64,000 nucleotides of DNA from Caryophanales bacterium (GCA_029240105.1 JARBTR010000006.1:1-64000), one strand, 5' to 3'; counted from the first letter of the stretch, positions 8,426 to 17,284 are shown. The notes: generated from the sequence alone by a model not told the origin. A program made the numbers and translations.

Positions 8426-8917
8426 ATGATAGAAAATAACGCTGAACCAAACATAGCTAAAGATTGGATGATAAAAAGGGGAGTAAAACTTGAAGAAATT
8501 GCAGAATTAGTCATGCTTCTGCAAAAACCATATCATGATGATTTATCATTGGAAAGATGCTTACACAATATTGATCGTGTCATATCAAAACGGGAAGTAC
8601 AAAATGCAATTCTAACTGGTATTCAACTCGACATATTGGCAGAAAAAGGACTCCTTGAACAGCCCCTACAGGAATTTATTAAAACAGATGAAAGCCTATA
8701 TGGTGTTGATGAAATTCTGGCTTTTTCAATCGTAAATGTATATGGATCAATAGGTTTTACAAACTTTGGTTACATTGACAAAATCAAGCCAGGTGTACTT
8801 AATAGGTTAAATAACAAAGAAACAGGAGAAGTGCATACATTCCTCGATGACATTGTAGGAGCCATTGCTGCAGCTGCATCATCTCGATTAGCACATCGAT
8901 ATGAAGAAACTGAATAA
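8426..8917 (+). CDS. yutG: Phosphatidylglycerophosphatase A-related protein
   Basis: A 163-aa YutG/PgpA-like protein. The C-terminal half carries the family blocks YGVDEILAFSIVNVYGSIGFTNFGYIDK and TFLDDIVGAIAAA, and the N-terminus holds the acidic segment KLEEIAELV. PgpA-type enzymes remove phosphate from phosphatidylglycerophosphate, but Gram-positive YutG-type members lack the C-terminal membrane helices of the E. coli enzyme and their activity is less certain. ATG start with AAGTGA upstream. Converges with yitW across a strong hairpin. Confidence 0.88.
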   Translation: MIENNAEPNIAKDWMIKRGVKLEEIAELVMLLQKPYHDDLSLERCLHNIDRVISKREVQNAILTGIQLDILAEKGLLEQPLQEFIKTDESLYGVDEILAFSIVNVYGSIGFTNFGYIDKIKPGVLNRLNNKETGEVHTFLDDIVGAIAAAASSRLAHRYEETE

Positions 8918-8923
8918 AAAGAA

Positions 8924-8966
8924 GGATGAGAAATCAACTAAAAAGTTGCCTCTCATCCTCTATTTT
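8924..8966. terminator. Terminator between yutG and yitW
   Basis: GGATGAGA...TCTCATCC stem with a shorter inner stem (ACTAAAAAGT); T-rich on the plus side, A-rich before it, so it probably serves both convergent genes. Confidence 0.65.
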
Positions 8967-8967
8967 A

Positions 8968-9279
8968 TTATTCGTGAATACCAAGGGCTATTTTGCCATA
9001 ACGAGTCATCTTACTTTTATCCCATTGCGGAGTCCATACTAAGTCAATATTTACTGCCTGTACCTCTTCTAACTCTTCAAGCACATTACGTACTTCTTGC
9101 ATTATTTGAGGAGCCATAGGACATCCCATAGAGGTCAATGTCATTGTAACATTTACAATACCTTCTTCTTTCATATCGACACCATAAACAAGTCCTAAGT
9201 TAACAATATCAATCCCAATTTCTGGGTCAACAACTTCTTCTAAAGCTTCCATACATTTATCTTTAAGTTCCTGATTCAT
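8968..9279 (-). CDS. yitW: MIP18/DUF59-family Fe-S assembly protein (SufT/YitW-like)
   Basis: A 103-aa DUF59 protein. Family motifs are all present: EVVDPEIGIDIVNLGLVYG near the N-terminus, VTMTLTSMGCPMA with the conserved Cys, and WTPQWDKSKMTRYGK at the end. SufT-type members help mature Fe-S proteins under high demand. ATG start with AAGGAGA six bases before it. It forms part of a yitW-yitV-yitU block that follows B. subtilis order, with yitV upstream on the same strand. Confidence 0.93.
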   Translation of the reverse strand: MNQELKDKCMEALEEVVDPEIGIDIVNLGLVYGVDMKEEGIVNVTMTLTSMGCPMAPQIMQEVRNVLEELEEVQAVNIDLVWTPQWDKSKMTRYGKIALGIHE

Positions 9280-9399
9280 TTAAATCTCCTTCTAAAACTA
9301 AAATTTTGAATTCAATTAATGATACCTATTACAAGGTATATTGTACCAAAATCCATCCATTTCGATAATGTTTTACTTGTGAGTTTTTAGCGAAGCAGA

Positions 9400-10164
9400 C
9401 TATATATTTTCCTGTAAGCATAACCATTCGATCATAGCATGATAGCCAAAATTACTCACTTTATGCCCACGCCCCTGTTCAACTTTCATCACGATTTCGC
9501 CTTGGAACCCAGATTCTTGAAAATTTTCAACGAAGTTTCGAACACCTGAGATAGATACAGATTCGTCTGCATCTCCATGCCATACAAATAGGGACCGACC
9601 ATTTACCTTTTGTGGCTGTAAAGTTAGGTCATATGGAGCCAACATTTCTTTGTAAAATTCAAATGGTTTCATGTTTGACTTTGTATCATCATCCAAATGA
9701 TTATATATTTCCCGAGCAAGTTTTACAAAAGATGGATTCCCCATCATACTAAACGCACCCTTGATCCAATTATGCTGTGTCAATGCTCCAAAAGTTGTAA
9801 TGGCTCCCATAGATATACCACCAACGTATATTCGAGAAGGATCTACATGAAAGTCTCTAATTGCAATATCTTTTAGTTCACCCAGTTCTTGAATAGAATT
9901 AAGAACTATTTTCCAAAAATGAAATGACTGTTCGTCCTTGTTCATTCCATTTTTACGATCCCCATGATGAATGGCATCAGGTAAAAACACACGAAAGCCC
10001 TTTTCAGCTAACAAATAAGCATAGGTTAAATTATCCTCTTTTTGATTGGTTATTCCGTGTAAAATAATGACAGCAGGTTGAGATGAAGGTGCATTCTCTG
10101 CATGTTTTTTATGAAGGCAGAGGGTTGGAATTCCTGCTAATGAGTGTTTTGTAATTTGAATCAA
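9400..10164 (-). CDS. yitV: Alpha/beta-hydrolase, YitV-type esterase
   Basis: Serine hydrolase of the YitV family, 254 aa, the expected size. The oxyanion region is VIILHGITN, the nucleophile elbow is GGISMGA, the acid lies in WHGDADESVS and the histidine in GRGHKVSNFGYHA. A TTG start is indicated by a strong AAAGGAGG seven to eight bases upstream. There is no signal peptide, so a cytoplasmic esterase is likely. Natural substrate unknown. Divergent from yitU. Confidence 0.9.
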   Translation of the reverse strand: MIQITKHSLAGIPTLCLHKKHAENAPSSQPAVIILHGITNQKEDNLTYAYLLAEKGFRVFLPDAIHHGDRKNGMNKDEQSFHFWKIVLNSIQELGELKDIAIRDFHVDPSRIYVGGISMGAITTFGALTQHNWIKGAFSMMGNPSFVKLAREIYNHLDDDTKSNMKPFEFYKEMLAPYDLTLQPQKVNGRSLFVWHGDADESVSISGVRNFVENFQESGFQGEIVMKVEQGRGHKVSNFGYHAMIEWLCLQENI

Positions 10165-10288
10165 TTAGAACCCTCCTTTAATTTGAATCGTAAATAATAG
10201 GGTATATTTTATCAAATAATGCCCAGTACATATACTTTTAAGTTTATGATATCATTTTTATTATTGAATTTAATTCTGGGGAGAAAAT

Positions 10289-11137
10289 ATGGAAAAACAC
10301 TTAATTGCTTTAGATTTGGATGGAACGTTACTAAATCATAAACAAGAGATTACACTTAAAACGAAAAAAGTGCTTCAATATTTAATTGAAGAGGGACACG
10401 AGGTCATGATCGCGACTGGTCGACCACCACGCTCAAGCATTGAATTTTATGAGGAAATTGGGATGAAAACACCAATGATAAACTTTAATGCAGCTTATAT
10501 TAGTCATCCTCTGGACAAAAACTTTCCAGTGTTCCATTCCCCTTTAGAGATGGAAATTGTGAAAGAGATTATCCATGGTATAGAAGGATTTAATTTATCC
10601 AATGTCATTGTAGAAGTTGTGGATGATGTCTACATTCATGCTCATGATGAAAAACTCATTAATATTTTTTTAATGGGAAATCCACAATTGACGATAGGTG
10701 ATATTCGAGAAAACCTACAAAACAATCCAACAGCGATGCTCATTCATACAAAAGAAGACAACTATACAGATATTAGAAGTCACTTAACAAAGAATTTTTC
10801 CGATATAATTGATCACCGTACATGGGCAGCACCCTGGAATGTTATTGAAATTATTCAAAAGGGCATTAGCAAAGGTGATGGTGTTACAAAAGTAGCGGAT
10901 TATTTGAATATCGCACGTGAAAATGTCATTGCATTTGGTGATGAGGACAACGATTTGGAAATGCTTCAATGGGCAGGTACTGGTGTTGCCATGGCAAATG
11001 GGATTGATCAAGTGAAAGAAGTAGCAAATGCAGTTACTTTAACGAATAACGAAGAAGGTGTTGCTTCCTTCTTAATTGATTATTTTGAAATTCCTTTGTC
11101 AGTATTTAATGACGAAGAAGACCTTAATTATGCATAA
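10289..11137 (+). CDS. yitU: Cof-type HAD phosphatase
   Basis: HAD-IIB (Cof) phosphatase of 282 aa, close to YitU. Motif I is DLDGTLL at residues 9-15, motif II is ATGRPP, motif III is the lysine in QKGISKGDG and motif IV is FGDEDNDLEML. Such enzymes dephosphorylate sugar phosphates or flavin/PLP intermediates; YitU has been linked to FMN-related phosphatase activity in B. subtilis. ATG start with GGGGAGA just upstream. Followed by a terminator and then by MITE copy A. Confidence 0.92.
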   Translation: MEKHLIALDLDGTLLNHKQEITLKTKKVLQYLIEEGHEVMIATGRPPRSSIEFYEEIGMKTPMINFNAAYISHPLDKNFPVFHSPLEMEIVKEIIHGIEGFNLSNVIVEVVDDVYIHAHDEKLINIFLMGNPQLTIGDIRENLQNNPTAMLIHTKEDNYTDIRSHLTKNFSDIIDHRTWAAPWNVIEIIQKGISKGDGVTKVADYLNIARENVIAFGDEDNDLEMLQWAGTGVAMANGIDQVKEVANAVTLTNNEEGVASFLIDYFEIPLSVFNDEEDLNYA

Positions 11138-11166
11138 ATTGTGATTCAACATTATGTTGAACTTTT

Positions 11167-11200
11167 GGTTTTGTCTTTAAAGGCAAAACCTTTTCTTTTT
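11167..11200 (+). terminator. Terminator after yitU
   Basis: GGTTTTG...CAAAACC stem followed by TTTTCTTTTT, 30 bases after the yitU stop. Confidence 0.75.
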
Positions 11201-11204
11201 GGCA

Positions 11205-11434
11205 GGCTATGTTAGTGTTTAAAGTTAATTTTTTAATTAAAAAGAAGTCCATTTTGATAATTGATAAAATGGCGAAAATTCCTGTGGTCGGGCAGTGAGC
11301 CTAGTGCGAAAGGCATGCTTTCGCCTTTCAGCCCTTTTCACCACGGGAATACCGCTCATTTTCTCTAATTATCAACATATTAAGATGTTGATTAAAAAAT
11401 TAAAATTTTATCAGCAAAAAATTTAAACATAGCT
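11205..11434. mobile_element. MITE-like element, copy A
   Basis: A 230-bp non-coding element starting GGCTATGTT and ending AACATAGCT, with extended A/T-rich inverted ends. It is flanked by TTTTGGCA on the left (11197-11204) and TTTTGGAA on the right (11435-11442), a 7-of-8 target-site duplication. The core holds a perfect hairpin GCGAAAG/CTTTCGC (11306-11324) inside a longer stem pairing ATTCCTGTGG (11279-11288) with CCACGGGAAT (11341-11350) through one G-U pair. The same layout and much of the sequence recur, reverse-complemented, in copy B. The GGCT ends and 8-bp duplication resemble ISL3-family elements, which could have supplied transposase in trans. No ORF inside. Confidence 0.8.
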
Positions 11435-11584
11435 TTTTGGAAAAAATTCAACAATTAGTTCCTTTGATCATTAGGCAAACTATATAACATGGCAATGGTT
11501 TGCCATAGATGCATAACTTATATCATTTTTCATACTGTAAAAGCTCTTCAGAAATACATTTCAGATTTCAGGAGGATTTGAGTC

Positions 11585-11713
11585 ATGGGAAAACGAAGTA
11601 AATCTAAACGTTTTATACAACAAGGTAAAGACCAAGTTTCGAAGCATGATGAAAAATTTACGTATCGTTCGACTTTAGCTGATGCAGAAAAGCAAGGTTT
11701 CAGTAATGTTTAA
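11585..11713 (+). CDS. Small basic protein, 42 aa, unassigned
   Basis: A short ORF with a very good AGGAGG nine bases before its ATG and a strong terminator behind it, so translation is likely. The product is hydrophilic and basic at the N-terminus (MGKRSKSKRF) with a mixed charged C-terminal half (FTYRSTLADAEKQGFSNV) and no cysteine or membrane segment. It resembles in style the small, poorly known spore-associated proteins of Bacillales, such as the YfhD type, but I cannot assign it. Located just downstream of MITE copy A and upstream of convergent yitT. Confidence 0.65.
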   Translation: MGKRSKSKRFIQQGKDQVSKHDEKFTYRSTLADAEKQGFSNV

Positions 11714-11770
11714 ATTGGATATGTAAGCAGTACTAGTAGAGTTAAGTGAGTAAAAGGTATATGCAAAAAT

Positions 11771-11822
11771 AGCTGGAACAAGATTCATCCTAACGATGTT
11801 ACATCTCTGTTCCAGCTTTTTT
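11771..11822. terminator. Bidirectional terminator
   Basis: AGCTGGAACA...TGTTCCAGCT, a perfect 10-bp stem followed by six Ts on plus and a T run on minus; it serves the 42-aa gene and yitT. Confidence 0.85.
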
Positions 11823-11838
11823 ATGTATGCTCAGTTTT

Positions 11839-12675
11839 TTATTTATCTTTTCCGTTTTTTCTGAAATAGCCTAGAACCTCAGTCGTTACAGTAATATTTA
11901 TAAATGTTTTCGGATCAATTTTCTCTATTAATTTTTTTAAGTCATATAATTCATATCGGGTAATTACAATCATAAGGACATCTTTTGGTTGCTTTGTATA
12001 ACCGCCAACTGCTGGGATGATTGTAACACCACGCACCATAGAGGATTTAATTGCTTCAGTAATTTCATACCCTTTAGTCGTCACAACTGTTAAGGTTAAT
12101 TTTTCATGTCCTGTATGGATATAGTCTATCACGATTGATGAAACAAATATACAGATTAATGTATAAAGAGCTTTTTCTTCACTGAAAAATCTCCCTGCAG
12201 ATAAAATGATAATCCCATTCATCACCATGAAAAGAATACCCACAGATTTTCCTGTTATAATAGAGATAATTTGTGTGACAATATCCATACCACCTAATGA
12301 TGAACCAAATTTAAATGTAATTCCTACACCAATCCCACCAATAACCCCTCCATAAATTGCATTCAGCAGTAAATCGTCTGAAAATGATTGTACTGGTATG
12401 ACTTTTAGGAAGAACGTTAAAAGAATTACCGAAAGAAAACTGTATAATGTAAACGATTTACCAACTTTAAACCAGCTAATGATAAGTACTGGGATATTTA
12501 ATATTAAAATTACTGTTCCAGGTGAAATCAAAGTTAATTTGTAAACGATTTGACCAACCCCAGCAAAACCAGATGCTAATACCTCTGCTGGAATCATAAA
12601 AAAATTCATTGCAATTGCATAAATTGCAGACCCAATTACTACTGCAGCTAATTTTTTGCTGTTTTCAAAAATCAT
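11839..12675 (-). CDS. yitT: YitT-family membrane protein (DUF161/DUF2179)
   Basis: A 278-aa integral membrane protein. Five hydrophobic segments occupy about residues 8-170, followed by a cytoplasmic DUF2179 domain with the signature TVVTTKGYEITEAI and MIVITRYELYDLKKLIEKIDPKTFINI. The transport or sensing role of the family is undefined. ATG start with GAGGGTG upstream. Divergent from the degV gene with about 220 bases between them, in the order seen around yitS/yitT in B. subtilis. Confidence 0.92.
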   Translation of the reverse strand: MIFENSKKLAAVVIGSAIYAIAMNFFMIPAEVLASGFAGVGQIVYKLTLISPGTVILILNIPVLIISWFKVGKSFTLYSFLSVILLTFFLKVIPVQSFSDDLLLNAIYGGVIGGIGVGITFKFGSSLGGMDIVTQIISIITGKSVGILFMVMNGIIILSAGRFFSEEKALYTLICIFVSSIVIDYIHTGHEKLTLTVVTTKGYEITEAIKSSMVRGVTIIPAVGGYTKQPKDVLMIVITRYELYDLKKLIEKIDPKTFINITVTTEVLGYFRKNGKDK

Positions 12676-12893
12676 TTTACACCCTCAATTTCCGATAAGC
12701 TTTCAACATTTGATTATTAAAATTATAACAATTTTCTACAGTATACTAACTTATTCATCAAACTATTGTAAATAACTAACTTTCACGAATAGATACAGTT
12801 TGTTACAGAAATGTGTATTTGTACTTTTCCATTTATGATAAAATGGTATTTATTATCATTTTATACGAAAATGATGCTTGGGGAGGATTCGCA

Positions 12894-13754
12894 GTGAATA
12901 TTAGATTAATTGTAGATGGTCCTTGTGATCTGCCAATTTCTTACTATGAGGAAAACAATATCATACTCATCCCACACGGGGTTCATGTTGATCATGTGGA
13001 CTACCAGGATCGTATTGATATTCAGCCAAAAGAACTGATGAACAAAATGCGATTAGGAGCTGCACCAAAAACATCTCAAGGTCCTGTTAAATTAATTCTT
13101 GAAGCATATGAACAGGTCGCAAATGCTGGAGAACACGGTCTGTACCTTGTATTTTCATCAGGACTTAGCGGAACATTCAGTTCTGCGACCATGCTCAGAG
13201 AACAGTTTTTAGAAGAACATCCAGGAAGTAAAATATCTTTAGTTGACTCAAAATGTGCTTCAATCGGGTTTGGATTGCTCGTTAAAGCTTGTGTCGAAAA
13301 AGTTAAATCGGGAGCAAGCATAGAGGAAGTAATTGCAACTGCTGAGTTTTATGCGAATCATACAGAGCATCTGATAGTAGTAGACAACTTAGAATATTTA
13401 GCTCGTGGTGGACGTATGAGTAAAGGCACAGCTTTAGTCGGTGGCATGCTGAATATTAAGCCTTTGATTGAAATGATTGATGGAAGGCTTGTACCTGTAG
13501 ACAAGTTCCGTAGTAAAAAGAAACTACTGGATGCCATTTTATTACGAATGGAAGAACGTGGCGAAGGACTGAATGAACAAGTGATTGGTTTGCCACATGC
13601 GGATAACCTTGAATTAGCACTTGAATGGAAAAGTGCCATTGAAGAAAGATTTGGTGTAACGAAATTCGAAATTATCGAGATAGGTGGAGCAATTGGTTCT
13701 CACTGCGGTCCTGGTACGGTTGGAGTTACATTTTTAAATAAACTACCTTCTTAA
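12894..13754 (+). CDS. yitS: DegV-family fatty-acid-binding protein
   Basis: DegV protein, 286 aa. The start is a GTG eight bases after GGGGAGG; an in-frame ATG 27 codons upstream is less likely because the extension is not family-like. Family blocks: LIVDGPCDLP at the N-terminus, FSSGLSGTFSSA around the lipid-head contact, YLARGGRMSKG and IGSHCGPGTVGV near the end. DegV proteins bind fatty acids, and several act with fatty-acid kinase (FakA/FakB) to incorporate exogenous fatty acids; which role applies here is not shown by sequence. Followed by a terminator. Confidence 0.93.
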   Translation: MNIRLIVDGPCDLPISYYEENNIILIPHGVHVDHVDYQDRIDIQPKELMNKMRLGAAPKTSQGPVKLILEAYEQVANAGEHGLYLVFSSGLSGTFSSATMLREQFLEEHPGSKISLVDSKCASIGFGLLVKACVEKVKSGASIEEVIATAEFYANHTEHLIVVDNLEYLARGGRMSKGTALVGGMLNIKPLIEMIDGRLVPVDKFRSKKKLLDAILLRMEERGEGLNEQVIGLPHADNLELALEWKSAIEERFGVTKFEIIEIGGAIGSHCGPGTVGVTFLNKLPS

Positions 13755-13793
13755 AAACAAACTACATAATTTCATAACACTTAACAAATATTA

Positions 13794-13828
13794 GAATTGA
13801 TCAAGTTTATCTGATCAATTCTTTTTTA
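13794..13828 (+). terminator. Terminator after the degV gene
   Basis: GAATTGATCA...TGATCAATTC perfect 10-bp stem followed by six Ts. Confidence 0.88.
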
Positions 13829-13904
13829 ATATTGTTAATGAACATTAATACATTAACAACTTAAAATTTTTTAATTTATTAGAGGAATCCAGGAGACTTT
13901 TCAA

Positions 13905-14042
13905 ATGACAAAAAACACTAAAGACAATGACAAAAAACCGTTCGACAATCAAGCTAGTAATGAACTAAAAAACAAGAGAACAGAGGAAAATAGACAAAAA
14001 GGTATTATGCCAGTAGTCAACAAATCTGTTGATCACCTCTAA
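13905..14042 (+). CDS. Small DUF3941-type protein, 45 aa
   Basis: A 45-aa very hydrophilic, Lys/Asn/Asp-rich protein that starts MTKNTKDNDKKP and ends VNKSVDHL, a layout I recognise from DUF3941 proteins of Bacillaceae. AGGAG stands nine to ten bases before the ATG, and a terminator follows 22 bases after the stop, so it looks like a monocistronic small gene. It probably lacks stable structure. No function is known. Confidence 0.75.
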   Translation: MTKNTKDNDKKPFDNQASNELKNKRTEENRQKGIMPVVNKSVDHL

Positions 14043-14064
14043 AAAGTGAGACTTTTACATAAAA

Positions 14065-14095
14065 ACGGGATTTCTTGATAGAAATCTCGTTTTTA
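14065..14095 (+). terminator. Terminator after the DUF3941 gene
   Basis: ACGGGATTTC/GAAATCTCGT stem (one G-U pair) followed by TTTT. Confidence 0.8.
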
Positions 14096-14136
14096 ATTGT
14101 CTATAATTAAATTATCGAAATATGGAGGTTTTACAT

Positions 14137-14631
14137 ATGGCAAAAGAATGTTCATTTGACATCGTTTCAAAGGTTGATATGCCTGAAGTACAAAATGCAA
14201 TCGTAATAGCAATGAAAGAAATTGAAACTCGTTATGACTTTAAGGGTAGCAAAAGTGACATCAAGCTGGATAAGGAAGAACTTGTACTCATTTCTGATGA
14301 CGAATACAAGTTAGATCAATTAAAGGATGTTTTGATTAGCAAGCTAGTTAAACGAAATGTTCCAATTCGTAACTTGGATTATGGAAAAGTAGAAGGCGCA
14401 TCAGGTGGCACCGTTCGTCAACGAGCAAAATTGGTACAAGGTATCGACCGTGACAATGCAAAGGTTTTAAATAACCTCATTAAAGAAAGTGGTATTAAAG
14501 TCAAAACCCAAATCCAAGATGATCAAATGCGTGTAACGGGAAAGGATAAAGATGACCTGCAACGCATCATTGCACTTGTTCGAGATTGCAAAAAGCTGAC
14601 TGTTGATGTTCAATTTACGAACTACAGATAA
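14137..14631 (+). CDS. yitK: YajQ-family nucleotide-binding protein
   Basis: UPF0234/YajQ protein of 164 aa. The family start [17 protein letters not shown] is followed by [12 protein letters not shown], the central [20 protein letters not shown] and [12 protein letters not shown]-like blocks. YajQ proteins bind nucleotides or RNA and one member is a cyclic-di-GMP effector in Xanthomonas; that role is not shown in Bacillales. ATG at 14137 is chosen because GGAGG lies eight bases upstream; the ATG five codons earlier lacks a site. Confidence 0.95.
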   Translation: MAKECSFDIVSKVDMPEVQNAIVIAMKEIETRYDFKGSKSDIKLDKEELVLISDDEYKLDQLKDVLISKLVKRNVPIRNLDYGKVEGASGGTVRQRAKLVQGIDRDNAKVLNNLIKESGIKVKTQIQDDQMRVTGKDKDDLQRIIALVRDCKKLTVDVQFTNYR

Positions 14632-14640
14632 AAATTGAGA

Positions 14641-14664
14641 AAGAGACCGAGTGGTCTCTTTTTA
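14641..14664 (+). terminator. Terminator after yitK
   Basis: AAGAGACC-GAGT-GGTCTCTT stem with following Ts. Confidence 0.85.
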
Positions 14665-14702
14665 ATGTATTTGCTACTGATTTATAAAAAAAGGAATATA
14701 AC

Positions 14703-15302
14703 ATGTCGTCATATAAATCCCAAACCTATTATTTTCGAAACAGATTTCGAAAGCCACTACTTATTTCAACCTTACTATTTTTTACTTTGTCCATTTCTTT
14801 ATATTTTGTAGTTGAAATTCTATCTTTTATTTCATTTGGGGTTGCTGTTATTTGTATGGTTTCTTATCTATGCAGTCTAATTTTTTACAATCTTGAGGGA
14901 AAAGGTGTTTATTGGGATGAACATGGCATTTATTACAACAAAAAGGGACTAAAAATTCATTGGAATGAAATAAAGGATATCAGATATTGTGAAGAAAAAG
15001 GAATTGGAGGTAGTAGTTTGGCTGGAGCAGACTCTTCTAACCTCATTATTGATATTATCCTTATTATTTTTTTTGTGATGATTTATTTTGTTTCAAAAAA
15101 ATTTGTAATTAATCAACAAACATTTTTTAATCTTCATACATTTGGAGCAATTGAACTTCAAAAAAGAAATCAGAATATGTTAACAAAATACTCTTTTGAA
15201 ATAAATTGGGCAGATGTAACTAACGGAAAAGAAATGCATAATGAACTCATTTTATACTGTAAAGAAATAGGAGTTACAATAGGAGAATCGACACTCATCT
15301 AG
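14703..15302 (+). CDS. Unassigned membrane protein, 199 aa
   Basis: I do not recognise this protein. It has two adjacent membrane helices at about residues 18-37 and 39-62, a cytoplasmic-looking middle part (GVYWDEHGIYYNKKGLKIHWNEI), a further hydrophobic helix at about 117-135 and a polar C-terminus. The middle resembles the PH-like folds found after paired helices in small Firmicutes membrane proteins, but that is only an impression. AAAGGA precedes the ATG. Its T-rich composition and lack of recognised neighbours suggest an accessory gene. No terminator is obvious behind it. Confidence 0.7.
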   Translation: MSSYKSQTYYFRNRFRKPLLISTLLFFTLSISLYFVVEILSFISFGVAVICMVSYLCSLIFYNLEGKGVYWDEHGIYYNKKGLKIHWNEIKDIRYCEEKGIGGSSLAGADSSNLIIDIILIIFFVMIYFVSKKFVINQQTFFNLHTFGAIELQKRNQNMLTKYSFEINWADVTNGKEMHNELILYCKEIGVTIGESTLI

Positions 15303-15384
15303 TTTGGCTCTATGATTTTCTAAGATACCTTATTTCCTTTTTTGACACACAAATGAAAAGGATCCAATCACAATTGACATAAAG

Positions 15385-15431
15385 TAAAGAAAACGAGGCT
15401 AAGAATGAACCAAACAGTTCGACTTAGCCTC
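15385..15431 (-). terminator. Terminator after asnO
   Basis: Minus-strand GAGGCTAAG...CTTAGCCTC stem followed by GTTTTCTTT, just behind the asnO stop. Confidence 0.8.
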
Positions 15432-15436
15432 TAATT

Positions 15437-17284
15437 TTAAATTTCAATTTTCACTCGATACTTTTCGAACCATTGATGCACTTGAATCAAATAAGCTAAT
15501 AGCTGAGGTCCTGACATCAGCTGACCAAACCATGGTTTCTTAAAGGATGATCCTCCGCTTTCAATAAGTTCAAGAAGTTTTTCCTTAGAAAAGAATTCAT
15601 GCAAAACTGAATCCTTTTTCCGTAAAATTTCAGTTAATTTATCCTGTACATATTTTGTGTAAAGTGGATGATGTGTCTTTGGAAATGGTGATTTCTTACG
15701 ATTCACAATTTCATTTGGTAATAAATTAGAAAATGCTGAACGTAAGATCCCCTTTTCCATTCCACCAGCATTTTTCATTTCCCAAGGAATGTTCCAAGCA
15801 TATTCAACCAATCGATGATCAGCAAATGGGACGCGAACTTCTAGACTTGTAGCCATAGTCATTCGGTCTTTCCGATCGAGTAAGGTAGTCATAAACCAAA
15901 TCATATTCATGTAAAAAAGTTTACGACGGGAAGATTCTTCAGCACTTTCCCCTTCTAATAAAGGGGTCTCGGCAACTGTTTCGTCAAAACGGGACTGAAT
16001 AAATTCACCTAAATTTAGTTTAGAACGTAAACCCTCACTTAGTAATTCCTCACGTTCATTTGTTGAACGCATCCATGGAAAGGCTGTATTTTTCAAATCA
16101 TCTTCTCTATAAAACCAAGGGTATCCTCCAAATATTTCATCTGCGCATTCTCCTGATAAACCAACGACGAAATCTTTGCGGATTTCTTTACTGAATAGCA
16201 ATAAAGATGAGTCAATATCTGCCATACCTGGCATGTCACGTGCAACCATGGACTCTTCTAATGCGTTTACTAAGTCAGCTTGTGATACAACAACTGAATG
16301 ATGCTTTGTATCGAATTTATTTTTTATCAAACCAATAAAATGTGCATCTGAGTTTGGTTGAAACTCATTCGGTTTAAAATGGATAGCATTTTCCTCATAA
16401 TCGATTGAATACGTATTCAATTGACCATTATTATTTTCACGATAAAAGTCTGAAGCAATAGCACTTATGGTACTTGAATCAAGTCCTCCACTTAGAAATG
16501 TACAAAGTGGAACATCTGAAACCAATTGACGAATTACAGCATCTTTGACAAGTTCTCTAACTTGTTCAATCGTTTCTTCAAGACTCTCTTCATGACGCTT
16601 ACTAACCACGTTCCAATAACGTTTTATTTTCAGACCTTTTCGATCAAAAATTAACCAGTGACCAGGTCTTAATTCTCGAATACCCTTATAAAAACCGGAA
16701 CCCGGCATACGTGATGGCCCTAATCCAAACAATTCAGCAATACTATTTAAATCAATAGAAGCATGCATTTTCTTATGTGCTAGTATTGCCTTCAGCTCAG
16801 AACCAAATAATAACCCCTTGTCATGTTCAGCAAAAAACAATGGTTTCACTCCAAGTCGGTCCCGAGCTATAAATACCCGATCAAGCGATTCATCCCATAC
16901 AGCGAATGCAAAAATTCCATTCAGTTTTTCAAGGCAGTTTTCTCCCCATTCGATATATGCATCCAAGAGTACTTCTGTATCACTATGTCCCTCAAATGTA
17001 TAACCTAGAGAAATCAGCTCTTTCCGAATATCTTCGGTATTATAGAGTTCACCATTATATATCATTACGTATTTATAACCGTTTTTTTTACGAACCATTG
17101 GTTGACTGCCACCAACGGGGTCAACAACTGCAAGTCTTTTATGGCCAAAGCCAACATGACGATTTGCCCAATACCTTGTTGCATCTGGTCCACGTTTTGA
17201 TAGTGTGTTCGTCATTTTATAAACGGTATCAATTTCATCCTTAATCAGTCGATCAAATTCAATCCATCCAGTGATTCCACACAA
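15437..17284 (-). CDS. asnO: Asparagine synthetase, glutamine-hydrolysing (AsnO-type)
   Basis: Class-II glutamine amidotransferase plus asparagine synthetase, 615 aa. The start codon is TTG and Cys2 (MCGITGW) becomes the N-terminal nucleophile after Met removal. The synthetase domain carries the PP-loop FLSGGLDSSTISA and the GLSGECADEIFGGYPW block. The length fits B. subtilis AsnO, which is tied to sporulation, better than the longer AsnB forms. AAGGGAAG upstream acts as ribosome site. It is a single-gene unit with its own terminator. No T-box was seen in the upstream gap. Confidence 0.93.
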   Translation of the reverse strand: MCGITGWIEFDRLIKDEIDTVYKMTNTLSKRGPDATRYWANRHVGFGHKRLAVVDPVGGSQPMVRKKNGYKYVMIYNGELYNTEDIRKELISLGYTFEGHSDTEVLLDAYIEWGENCLEKLNGIFAFAVWDESLDRVFIARDRLGVKPLFFAEHDKGLLFGSELKAILAHKKMHASIDLNSIAELFGLGPSRMPGSGFYKGIRELRPGHWLIFDRKGLKIKRYWNVVSKRHEESLEETIEQVRELVKDAVIRQLVSDVPLCTFLSGGLDSSTISAIASDFYRENNNGQLNTYSIDYEENAIHFKPNEFQPNSDAHFIGLIKNKFDTKHHSVVVSQADLVNALEESMVARDMPGMADIDSSLLLFSKEIRKDFVVGLSGECADEIFGGYPWFYREDDLKNTAFPWMRSTNEREELLSEGLRSKLNLGEFIQSRFDETVAETPLLEGESAEESSRRKLFYMNMIWFMTTLLDRKDRMTMATSLEVRVPFADHRLVEYAWNIPWEMKNAGGMEKGILRSAFSNLLPNEIVNRKKSPFPKTHHPLYTKYVQDKLTEILRKKDSVLHEFFSKEKLLELIESGGSSFKKPWFGQLMSGPQLLAYLIQVHQWFEKYRVKIEI

